From positions 1 through 28,283 of the IMG/VR virus record IMGVR_UViG_3300044922_000460: a stretch of 28,283 nt of DNA. One strand, given 5' to 3'. The notes beneath the pieces are model-generated. The model had not been told where the DNA came from. It worked only from the letters and a program-made list of their open reading frames with translations, and made no database searches. The translations under genes and the position numbers were made by a program. Each line of letters begins with the position of its first letter. The stretch's first letter is position 1. The DNA comes from a virus. Shown one piece after another: positions 14,622 through 21,000 of the stretch.

Positions 14622-14634
14622 TCTTTTTCCGCGT
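14608..14634 (-). promoter_or_regulatory. Promoter-like element, copy 3
   Basis: A 27-nt block matching two others in the window: ACGCGGAAAAA, then GAGG, ending GGTATCTTATATGA. It overlaps the stop codon of the 53-aa gene and precedes the 49-aa gene. The downstream leader (AGTACAATAAGGTAT to CCAAGAGGAAA) is nearly identical to copy 2. It has no good -35 TTGACA, so it may be a phage RNA polymerase promoter or an unusual host promoter. Confidence 0.65.
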
Positions 14635-14795
14635 TATTTATAGTCAATTTGTATGATTTTTAGGCCGTTTGCTTTACGCTTTTTAGCCATCTTGTACTCA
14701 CGTGTAATACGAATATCTTCTAAAGTTATCCGATAAAACACCCATGTTAATGCTGCAGCTATCCATAGAGTGACATAAACTAAAAATTCAATCAT
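14634..14795 (-). CDS. Small membrane protein (53 aa)
   Basis: It starts MIEFLVYVTLWIAAALTWVF, one transmembrane segment (about 3-20), then a basic tail (YKMAKKRKANGLKI). The ATG at 14795 overlaps the previous stop as ATGA and has AAGGAG 8 nt upstream; a longer open frame from 14840 starts inside the neighbour and has no site. Type and charge distribution predict N-out, C-in insertion. Function unknown. Confidence 0.65.
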   Translation of the reverse strand: MIEFLVYVTLWIAAALTWVFYRITLEDIRITREYKMAKKRKANGLKIIQIDYK

Positions 14796-15067
14796 GCCAT
14801 TTCTCCTTCCAAAAGAGCGTTTAATCTTGGTACATCCCAATCCCCAAGTCCATATGACTCAGATATTTGATCCCACTGAAGGTTAATTTCAAATACCTCT
14901 TTTGTTTCGAGGATCATCATACCGACCTTATCCTCCCAGATATGCCAAAGACTAATTCCAGCTTTTTCATTGGTGAAGTCAAAAGATGGAACACCGCCCA
15001 TCCCGTTTCTTTCAAATACCCAAAAAGTATTTAATACCTCTAAAACTGATAATTTATCTAATTTCAT
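14792..15067 (-). CDS. Hypothetical protein (91 aa)
   Basis: It starts MKLDKLSVLEVLNTFWVFER and is mixed alpha/beta, tryptophan-rich and acidic (SLWHIWEDKVG, INLQWDQISESYG, DWDVPRLNALLEGEMA). The ATG at 15067 follows CCAAGGGGAACAAAA, a variant of the recurrent early leader, which favours it over an upstream ATG at 15142 lying inside the preceding gene. No family is recognised. The small acidic character fits an early inhibitor-type protein, but this is only suggestive. Confidence 0.65.
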   Translation of the reverse strand: MKLDKLSVLEVLNTFWVFERNGMGGVPSFDFTNEKAGISLWHIWEDKVGMMILETKEVFEINLQWDQISESYGLGDWDVPRLNALLEGEMA

Positions 15068-15083
15068 TTTTGTTCCCCTTGGA

Positions 15084-15338
15084 TTAAAATTTTCTAATAA
15101 TAAATGAATATACGCCTTCATCAGACATACGTAAGCCTTCACCTTTGTGCTCCAACATAATATAATTTACTTCATCAATATTGTTTGAACTTACTACAGC
15201 GTATGGTGTATCATCAACAGGTTGGACTACTGTAACATGAGCATTGTTTCTTTTACCTTCATACACTTGGCCTGTCACTTCTGAATTACTGATTAATGTT
15301 AATTCTACTACGATGTTTGCAATTGTGATTGTTTTCAT
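15084..15338 (-). CDS. Hypothetical protein (84 aa)
   Basis: It starts MKTITIANIVVELTLISNSE and is predicted mostly beta-strand, with a YVVS/VNYIML pattern and a basic end (YSFIIRKF). It is preceded by ATCCAAGAGGAAATTCAA, the recurrent leader, and by promoter-like element copy 2. Its first residues resemble those of the 75-aa membrane protein only through the shared leader and MKT start. No family is recognised. Confidence 0.65.
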   Translation of the reverse strand: MKTITIANIVVELTLISNSEVTGQVYEGKRNNAHVTVVQPVDDTPYAVVSSNNIDEVNYIMLEHKGEGLRMSDEGVYSFIIRKF

Positions 15339-15368
15339 TTGAATTTCCTCTTGGATTAATTGAATTGA

Positions 15369-15398
15369 GGTACCTTATTGTACTTCATATAAGATACC
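15369..15398 (-). other. Leader hairpin of the second promoter cassette
   Basis: GGTATCTTAT and ATAAGGTACC pair over 10 bp with one G-U around the loop ATGAAGTACA. The same structure recurs at 14592-14621, and an unrelated stem-loop occupies the equivalent place after copy 1 (15913-15934). Confidence 0.5.
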
Positions 15399-15411
15399 CC
15401 TTTTTCCGCGT
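15385..15411 (-). promoter_or_regulatory. Promoter-like element, copy 2
   Basis: It reads ACGCGGAAAAAGG then GGTATCTTATATGA, and begins 2 nt after the terminator at 15413-15440, so a new transcript starting here is the natural reading. It drives the 84-aa gene and followers. About 75 nt of sequence from this element to the ribosome-binding site is shared with copy 3 at 14562-14636. Confidence 0.7.
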
Positions 15412-15412
15412 T

Positions 15413-15440
15413 AAAAAGGGATAGTCCGAAGACCATCCCT
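15413..15440 (-). terminator. Rho-independent terminator with UUCG loop
   Basis: A 10-bp stem (AGGGATGGTC against GACTATCCCT, one G-U) is capped by a UUCG tetraloop closed by C-G at 15417-15440 and followed by TTTTTAA. It lies 4 nt after the stop of the 100-aa gene and ends the first early transcription unit, immediately before promoter-like element copy 2. Confidence 0.85.
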
Positions 15441-15444
15441 GTTG

Positions 15445-15747
15445 TTAAAGTACCAGCACCCCTTGCTGGTAAATGTGTCCTTCCGTAAGGACGTTTAGTT
15501 TGAACCCATCGCCATCTAGCCTCTCTAACATAGATGCCAGGATGTCAACGTCTCTCCCTACCCATGTGACATTATCCCATGTGTATTGAACAACATCACC
15601 AAGCCGTACGCGTGTATTGGCCATATCAAGTATGTTGATTACTGCAGAGTAATCCTCTGCGTCTACCTCATCATAATCCCATGGTATATGGTGCCTAATG
15701 TCAATATCTAAACTATTAGTGATAAGAAACATAACTGTACTTTTCAT
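15445..15747 (-). CDS. Hypothetical protein (100 aa)
   Basis: It starts MKSTVMFLITNSLDIDIRHH and is acidic (WDYDEVDAEDYSAVINILD). A strand-rich C-terminal half (RLGDVVQYTWDNVTWVGRD, FKLNVLTEGHIYQ) follows. The ATG overlaps the preceding stop as ATGA, with AGGAG 8 nt upstream. No family is recognised. It is the second gene of the first early operon and is followed directly by a terminator, so it probably acts soon after infection. Confidence 0.65.
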   Translation of the reverse strand: MKSTVMFLITNSLDIDIRHHIPWDYDEVDAEDYSAVINILDMANTRVRLGDVVQYTWDNVTWVGRDVDILASMLERLDGDGFKLNVLTEGHIYQQGVLVL

Positions 15748-15893
15748 TTTTTAGGCTCCTCTTTCTTTAGAGCTGCTTCTAAAAAGAAGTTAAAAGGTAA
15801 ACCCTCTGGAATTGCTGCTTTAGGTCTAAGCAGTTTGTGTGTTTGGCCTTTATAGCCAAACTTGTTATGTTTTTGGCTTTTACCAACTTTCAT
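15744..15893 (-). CDS. Small basic protein (49 aa), first early gene
   Basis: An ATG at 15893 with AGGAG 6 nt upstream opens MKVGKSQKHNKFGYKGQTHK, then LLRPKAAIPEGLPFNFF and a lysine-rich end before TGA. It is strongly basic with no membrane segment. It is the first gene downstream of promoter-like element copy 1 and overlaps the next gene as ATGA. A nucleic-acid-binding or host-inhibitory role would fit the charge and position but is not shown. Confidence 0.65.
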   Translation of the reverse strand: MKVGKSQKHNKFGYKGQTHKLLRPKAAIPEGLPFNFFLEAALKKEEPKK

Positions 15894-15931
15894 AGTGTAC
15901 TCCTATTAGTTATGACAATCGATATTGATTA

Positions 15932-15958
15932 TCATATAAGATACCATTATTTCCGCAT
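15932..15958 (-). promoter_or_regulatory. Promoter-like element, copy 1
   Basis: It reads ATGCGGAAATAAT then GGTATCTTATATGA and is the most upstream of three copies, placed at the head of the early region. The last 14 nt are identical in all three copies and the GCGGAAA block is also shared. An 8-bp stem-loop (TGATAATC/GATTGTCA, 15913-15934) follows, then AGGAG and the first early gene. Confidence 0.65.
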
Positions 15959-15970
15959 ATATTTTAATCT

Positions 15971-16037
15971 AAGGATTAACAATTAATGGATAATGGCCAA
16001 AGGGTTAATTGAGGGGGGAACGTCTGAAGGGTTAATT
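15971..16037 (+). repeat. Three spaced AAGGRTTAA repeats
   Basis: AAGGATTAAC begins at 15971, and AAGGGTTAATT at 16000 and at 16027, all in the same orientation with a period of 27-29 nt. The last two are identical over 11 nt. They lie between the GC-rich island and the first early promoter. They look like iterons or protein-binding sites; three short copies could still be chance in AT-rich sequence. Confidence 0.45.
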
Positions 16038-16148
16038 CAACGGGTTCGGTGCTGAAAACTGCGCCACGCCACACGCTGAGAGTGCCAGTTCTGCCGCCAG
16101 AAACTGCCCCACACGGCACGCGGGTGCCACGCTGATCCCTCAGTGATG

Positions 16149-16176
16149 CCCCCACACCGCCCGCCCACACACGCCC
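16149..16176 (-). other. Canonical G-quadruplex motif
   Basis: On the minus strand four G runs (3, 3, 3 and 5) are separated by loops of 7, 1 and 6 nt, satisfying the G3+N1-7 rule. It sits within the GC-rich island and on the strand that would be transcribed. Folding in DNA or RNA is inferred from sequence only. Confidence 0.6.
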
Positions 16177-16244
16177 AGATTTCACGCCACCCAAAATTCG
16201 TGCAGAAATGCCCCGTCTTGGCGCGGAAAATTTCGGCATCACCA

Positions 16245-16703
16245 TCATAAGGGATGCTCATCCAAGTGCCACGTAGCTACGTATCCGATCCGACTCCAGC
16301 CCTGTTTTTCTAGAATTCGGGTAAACACGTTTTTCTCGTCCACATTGCTTCCGTTTGAAATAATACAGTTAATATTTCTACGCTTCGCTTCTTCAATTAA
16401 TTCCTCATGAAGTAATACTACAGCTCTAACAGCCTTAGTCCCTGTTAAGTCAGAAGCAAAGAAACATTGTTGTAGTAGTGGATCCTTGATACATTCATTA
16501 CGTCTTACATCAGCCAGTAACCATGCTCTTATCTCACCATCTACTTCTACAACTCTTAAGAATCCTCGTACACCTATTATCTTTCTCATTGAAGATACTG
16601 ATGTATCATAGTCTGCTCTAATTAAATCCGGTTGTGCAAATTTCATATAGATCTTAACACAATCATGTAATTCATCTTTATTTTTAATTTGTCGTATAAT
16701 CAT
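16245..16703 (-). CDS. GNAT-like acetyltransferase
   Basis: This 152-aa protein begins MIIRQIKNKDELHDCVKIYM. The GNAT-like pattern includes a central strand (GFLRVVEVDGEIRAWLLADV), a helix after the pyrophosphate-loop position (VRAVVLLHEELIEEAKRRNI) and a C-terminal ILEKQGWSRIGYVATWHL, the typical 'F..GF...G' ending. Such proteins acetylate small molecules or proteins, and many phages carry one near structural genes. A canonical R/Q-x-x-G-x-G/A loop is not obvious. I take the ATG at 16703; a TTG at 16736 would place the terminator stem inside the coding region and sits too close to AAGGAG. The substrate is unknown and the assignment is moderate. Confidence 0.6.
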   Translation of the reverse strand: MIIRQIKNKDELHDCVKIYMKFAQPDLIRADYDTSVSSMRKIIGVRGFLRVVEVDGEIRAWLLADVRRNECIKDPLLQQCFFASDLTGTKAVRAVVLLHEELIEEAKRRNINCIISNGSNVDEKNVFTRILEKQGWSRIGYVATWHLDEHPL

Positions 16704-16707
16704 ATAT

Positions 16708-16734
16708 AAAAAGGCCCCAACCGAAGTCAGGGCC
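16708..16734 (-). terminator. Rho-independent terminator with UUCG loop after phoH
   Basis: A 9-bp stem (GGCCCTGAC against GTTGGGGCC, with two G-U pairs) is capped by UUCG closed by C-G at 16713-16734 and followed by TTTTTATATATG. It begins 9 nt after the phoH stop and ends 4 nt before the GNAT ATG. The only good Shine-Dalgarno (AAGGAG) lies on the 5' side of the stem. Confidence 0.85.
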
Positions 16735-16743
16735 AATCTCCTT

Positions 16744-17412
16744 TTATAAGTAAGCTTTCACAATATCTTTACAGATACCGCTACGCACAATATCATCAAC
16801 ATCAAAAGTAACAATACCAACTTTATTAATACCATGTAATTTAGTAATAGCATCAGCTAACCCTGAGTTACCCTTAATATCTTTCTGTTGTATATCACCA
16901 TCAATAACTACTTTGGTATTTTCACCAATCCTAGTTAAAAACATTTTCATTTGAGCAGGAGTACAATTTTGAGCTTCATCTAATAGTATGAAGGAATTCT
17001 CAAATGTACTACCTCTAATAAATGCTAATGGTCTTGCTTCAATTACCTTACGTTTAAACAAGTAGTCTGTAAACGAATGACCTAGTCTTTTATTCAATAT
17101 ATCTTTTATTGGATCAATGTAGGGAGCATATTTTTCCTCTAGCTCCCCAGGTAAGAATCCAAACGATTCACCAGCTTCTACTGCAGGTCTTGTCACAATT
17201 ATTTTTGATATTCGTTTACTTTGCAGTAATTGTGCAGCATATGATAATGCTACATATGATTTACCTGTACCAGCAACTCCAACACCAAATGTTATTATAT
17301 TTGCTTTGATGGAATTTAAATATCGTTTTTGTGCATCTGTTAAAAGCTCTAAAGCTTTTTCACCAGTAGGTTCAATAATGTTTTCTTGAGTACGTCTAGG
17401 TTTTTTCGCCAT
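16744..17412 (-). CDS. phoH: PhoH-like P-loop ATPase
   Basis: This 222-aa protein is a compact PhoH-family ATPase. Walker A GVAGTGKS is at 45-52, then IIVTRPAVEAGESFGFLPG (71-89, a family signature). Walker B FILLDEAQN is at 141-149, and the sensor-like region KVVIDGDIQQKD is near 167-178. PhoH proteins are frequent in marine phages; they are predicted RNA-linked helicases/ATPases, but the function in infection is not established. The start follows the holin stop by one base, and a UUCG-loop terminator lies 9 nt after the stop, making phoH the last gene of the main late operon before a leaky stop. Confidence 0.96.
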   Translation of the reverse strand: MAKKPRRTQENIIEPTGEKALELLTDAQKRYLNSIKANIITFGVGVAGTGKSYVALSYAAQLLQSKRISKIIVTRPAVEAGESFGFLPGELEEKYAPYIDPIKDILNKRLGHSFTDYLFKRKVIEARPLAFIRGSTFENSFILLDEAQNCTPAQMKMFLTRIGENTKVVIDGDIQQKDIKGNSGLADAITKLHGINKVGIVTFDVDDIVRSGICKDIVKAYL

Positions 17413-17413
17413 A

Positions 17414-17596
17414 TTATTCAGGATCCTTTGAAGTTACGTGTCCACCACCTAAGATGGCAACAGATAACGCTAATATACCGTCCATTTGTTCTGGTGATAA
17501 TTCTACTATTTTAAAAGCACTTAATGATGCTAAAGTAGAAGATATAATACCGAACCAAGTAGATGGTTCTTTTAGCCTAGCTATTAGATAATTCAT
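17414..17596 (-). CDS. Holin-like small membrane protein
   Basis: A 60-aa protein MNYLIARLKEPSTWFGIISS, then TLASLSAFKIVELSPEQM and ILALSVAILGGGHVTSKDPE. The 'LKEPSTWxGI' N-terminus followed by two short hydrophobic segments (about 14-29 and 39-52) with a hinge is frequent in phage holin-like proteins. The gene overlaps the tail-fibre assembly candidate by 20 nt and is followed directly by phoH. Late position fits timing of lysis. The endolysin candidate is encoded far away, and small size leaves some doubt. Confidence 0.7.
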   Translation of the reverse strand: MNYLIARLKEPSTWFGIISSTLASLSAFKIVELSPEQMDGILALSVAILGGGHVTSKDPE

Positions 17597-18071
17597 TTAA
17601 TTGTCCTTTAAATGTTTCAAAATAATTAATACATTGTTCTTGTGATGTAGCATTAGAAATATCTAAATTTGCAATATTAGATAAGCTTCTTACTTCGTCT
17701 ATCCATATACGCATTGGTTCATAGTCAATAGTGCCTATGAAATTTAATTGGCGATATAAAGGGTATTTAGAAGTAATGAAATCACTTGCCCAATTATTTA
17801 TAAAAGTAGTGTATCTATTTCTTAATAACACTAAGTAGTCATCTGCCGGTTTCCATAATTTATCTACATAATCAAAATAATGAAATATATCAGGTCTAAG
17901 GGGTTTTAATACGGGTGTGCCATTATCAATGTAATAGTTTTCATTATCATATGAACCTTCAATATATTGATATTGTGTCTCAGAAATAATATTATTAAAT
18001 ACTTCTTCCGAGACATTGATATTCTCTACAATTTCTCCAGAGCTTTTGTAAAATGTGTATATAAAATTCAT
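17577..18071 (-). CDS. Tail-fibre assembly-like or tail-associated protein
   Basis: A 164-aa protein starting MNFIYTFYKSSGEIVENINV. The N-terminal half is strand-rich with a Y-x-x-G-x-Y-D pattern (YIEGSYDNENYYIDNGTPVL) followed by LKPLRPDIFHYFDYVDKLWKP. The C-terminal half is a helical bundle (LLRNRYTTFINNWASDF). This two-part plan resembles small proteins encoded next to fibre genes that aid fibre folding. It starts at the hub gene's stop (TAATG). The role is inferred from position and plan, not from a firm family match. Confidence 0.5.
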   Translation of the reverse strand: MNFIYTFYKSSGEIVENINVSEEVFNNIISETQYQYIEGSYDNENYYIDNGTPVLKPLRPDIFHYFDYVDKLWKPADDYLVLLRNRYTTFINNWASDFITSKYPLYRQLNFIGTIDYEPMRIWIDEVRSLSNIANLDISNATSQEQCINYFETFKGQLNELSNS

Positions 18072-21000
18072 TATTTCTTACCTGTCATTATTGTAATAGT
18101 GACTTTAGCCATAAGCGATCCCGTATTCCAATAGTTAGTACTACTGCCATTCATAAGAGTTAGTGACATGCCTCCAAAGTCTGTAGCATTTGCGGCAATT
18201 GATTTACTACCCATGAAAGAATATGTAGTAATGTTAGAGCCATCTGTTTGACGTGTATTAACATCAGATGTAAATAGCAAGTTTCCTATATTAATTCTAA
18301 AATATCCGGCAGTAGTATCAGAATGTGTTAGGGCCACTGTTACAAGGACTACGCGTGTAGTGGCCACAGCAACCGATGGGATGGCAAGACTTGAATAATA
18401 TGTTGTAGTAGCTTGAGCAGCGCCTGAATTTGCAGGCATAGTTAGAGTAAGATTCTTTTCATAGCTACTTATTTCGGTAACAGCTAATGCATTGATATAA
18501 GGTGTATCTACATTAGCAATATTAGTTCCCCACGTAGCTCCGACAGTAGCGCCAGCTTGAATACCTGTAAGCTTAGTTCCTTCAGTAGATGTAAAGCCTG
18601 TTGCCACTGCCCATGCACTACCGGTCCACGTTTTCGTTACAGGATATGCAGCATTTGTTGTATCAATCCATATATCGTTAGCCTTTCCTGTTGGAGCAGT
18701 ACTTTGACGATATGTAGTCACTTTATTAGCACCATCTTCAGGCAGACCTGTTACTGCATTCCCTTTTACGTCTGTCCAGGTTACTTTTGAATTAGTAATA
18801 GCATTTGCTGTTGTTGTAGTAAAGTTAGAAGTTTGTATAACGGGACCTGCTATAGTAAACGCAGAGCCATTCCATGAAATACCTGTTGTAGGGCTTCCTA
18901 CTGAAAATATGCCCTGTCCACTAGCATTCAATCCTAGATAAAAACCACTACCACCAAATGTAGTACCTGAAGACTTAATTGCCTTATTATTAGTATTTAA
19001 TACAATATCACCTGTAGCAAATAAATTGCCTGTCTTGGTAGTAAATGCTTCTAGTGTATCGGCTTTGAATACAGTCAGGTATGGAGCACTCCATGTAATC
19101 TTCTGTGTTACATGATTAATAATACCGTCTGTTTGCCATTGTGCAGAATTAGCATTTACAGTTTGTGTAGTAGCATAATAAGTGTTAAGAGGGGAAGTAG
19201 GTAATGAAGTTATACCATCTGTAGTAAAGGAAGTTATTGTAGGCGTATTGCCGATTAATGCAGTGGTAAAAGCACGTGTTGCTGAATTACCTTGAGCACC
19301 GGGAGTGCCAACACCGTCTGCACCTTTTTGAGCTACTATTTTTACATTAGTCCAAGTACCAGCTGTAACTGCCGTAGCTGGCGTAGTTGTGCTAAATGTA
19401 AATTCACAACTCCACGTAGGCGTTGTTGTTGTTGCAGGTTGAGTCTTTAGCCATGTTCCCGGAGGAACTAGCGGATCTGTAGCTCCAAATGTATACGTCC
19501 CACCTGTTGGTGGTGTTGGTGTACTAGGCTGTTGTAAATATACTGTTGCAGTATATACAGATCTGCCTGAAGGCCCTGTACCACCTGGATTACCATCAAT
19601 ACCATTCTTAGTGTACAGTACGGGTGTAGACCACGATACCGACACACCACCATTACTAGACGTAAATGTCTGAGTAGATACATATACACCAGTTGTTGTA
19701 GCAGGAAATGGAGTTGTCTGCCAACCAATAGTAGTAGGCGCTGTTAATACATTACTGCTAAAATTAAAAGAACCACCAGAAGGCGTGCCTGATGGTACAC
19801 CATTATAATACACAGAGGCTAAATAAGTAGTTGCGCCAGTAGCGCCCGCTTTAGATTTAGCTATGCTGTAAATATTAGTATATGATACACCTTTGTATGT
19901 AGTAGTAATAGTAAATGATTCACCATTAGATGACCATGGGCCGTTTGATTGATCTAGTGTTATTGTGCCATACGCATCAATAGCTAATGTAAGACCACTT
20001 TTAAGTGCACCTCCTGCGTACGTAATTACAGCAGGCCCTCCAACTGGATTTGATACAATAGCGCCCGAATCATATACTACAATAGCATTACCACTAGGTA
20101 GAGTTGTTACACTGCCTAAATTAGTAGCCGGTACAACATCAGCATCGGATTTAATATCTACAAGAATAGCACTAGTACCTCTCTTAGACTTAGCATACGT
20201 ATATGTAGTTGAATAATTTATACTGTTGTACCTGGCTGTAAATACAAACGTAGCCAAATCTCCCGTCCAAGCTGGTGTTGCTCCTGACCATGTAATTACA
20301 CCTGTATTTGTATCGATAGTTGCTGTTAGTCCATTTTGAGCGGCTGTTACAGAATAAACAACTCCAGTAGGCTGCGCAGTACCTCCAATATATAATTTCA
20401 GATTATTGGCAGGAGGTAATGTATAATTTTTACCATCACTATCCGCTGGAGTTACATCAGATTCAGAAAGTAAATCAACAAATATAGCAGACGCTCCGTT
20501 TACACCTGATTTAGTTTTAACTATACTATAAAAAGATGTATAAGTTACACTATTGTAGGTAGCTGTAATAGTAAATGTTTCACTGTCACTAGACCATGTT
20601 GTTTGTGTAAGAGCTATATTACCGCTCGAATCAATAGCTAGCGTAAGGCCATTCTTAGCTTCTCCACCTGAAAATGTAATTTTGTTAGTAGGAACTAATA
20701 CACCACCTTCATACAGCATTGCTTGATTTCCAGACGGTAGAGTAAATACAGCTCCCGAACTACTAGCAGAAACCGCATCAGTTTCTGACTTTAAGTCCAT
20801 TACAACACTTGGAGAACCTTTCTTAGATTTTGCATACGTATATGTAGTTGAATAATCTACACTATTATATCTAGCTGTAAATGTAAAAGATTCGGTATCA
20901 GTTGTCCATAAACCGCCTGACCATGTAATTACACCTGTATTTGCATCTATAGTTGCTGTTAATCCATTTTTAGTACCGCCACCTGAATACACTACATTTG

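Larger units (their letters stand above)
15959..16244. other. Gene-free junction between late and early modules with GC-rich island
   Basis: I see no credible gene here. From about 16040 to 16240 the base composition changes sharply: two 60-nt lines I counted are about 63% and 67% GC, against 33% in the adjacent line at 15961. The plus strand is strongly C-rich (29 C to 9 G in 16141-16200). Inverted repeats occur at 16084-16107 and 16115-16128 (GGCAC/GTGCC). Open frames through it have codon use unlike the rest of the genome. It follows the GNAT stop and precedes the first early promoter, the place where T7-like genomes have their ends. Confidence 0.7.

Noticed and set aside
15105-15126. Second CTGATGA with a GAAA 23 nt downstream on the minus strand, a possible second hammerhead
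   Set aside because: The intervening sequence cannot form stem II, no stem I or stem III can be drawn, and it lies within the coding sequence of the 84-aa gene.
15976-16261. Two overlapping open frames (90 and 74 codons) through the GC-rich island
   Set aside because: Their amino-acid make-up (long Gly/Arg/Trp-rich runs) and codon use are unlike every other gene here, they start inside the GNAT-like gene or at its end without a ribosome-binding site, and they are the expected by-product of stop-poor GC-rich DNA.
16736-16738. TTG start for a longer GNAT-like protein
   Set aside because: It would translate through the terminator stem and lies only 1-2 nt from the AAGGAG; the ATG at 16703 gives a better N-terminus, although the spacing puzzle is noted as a finding.
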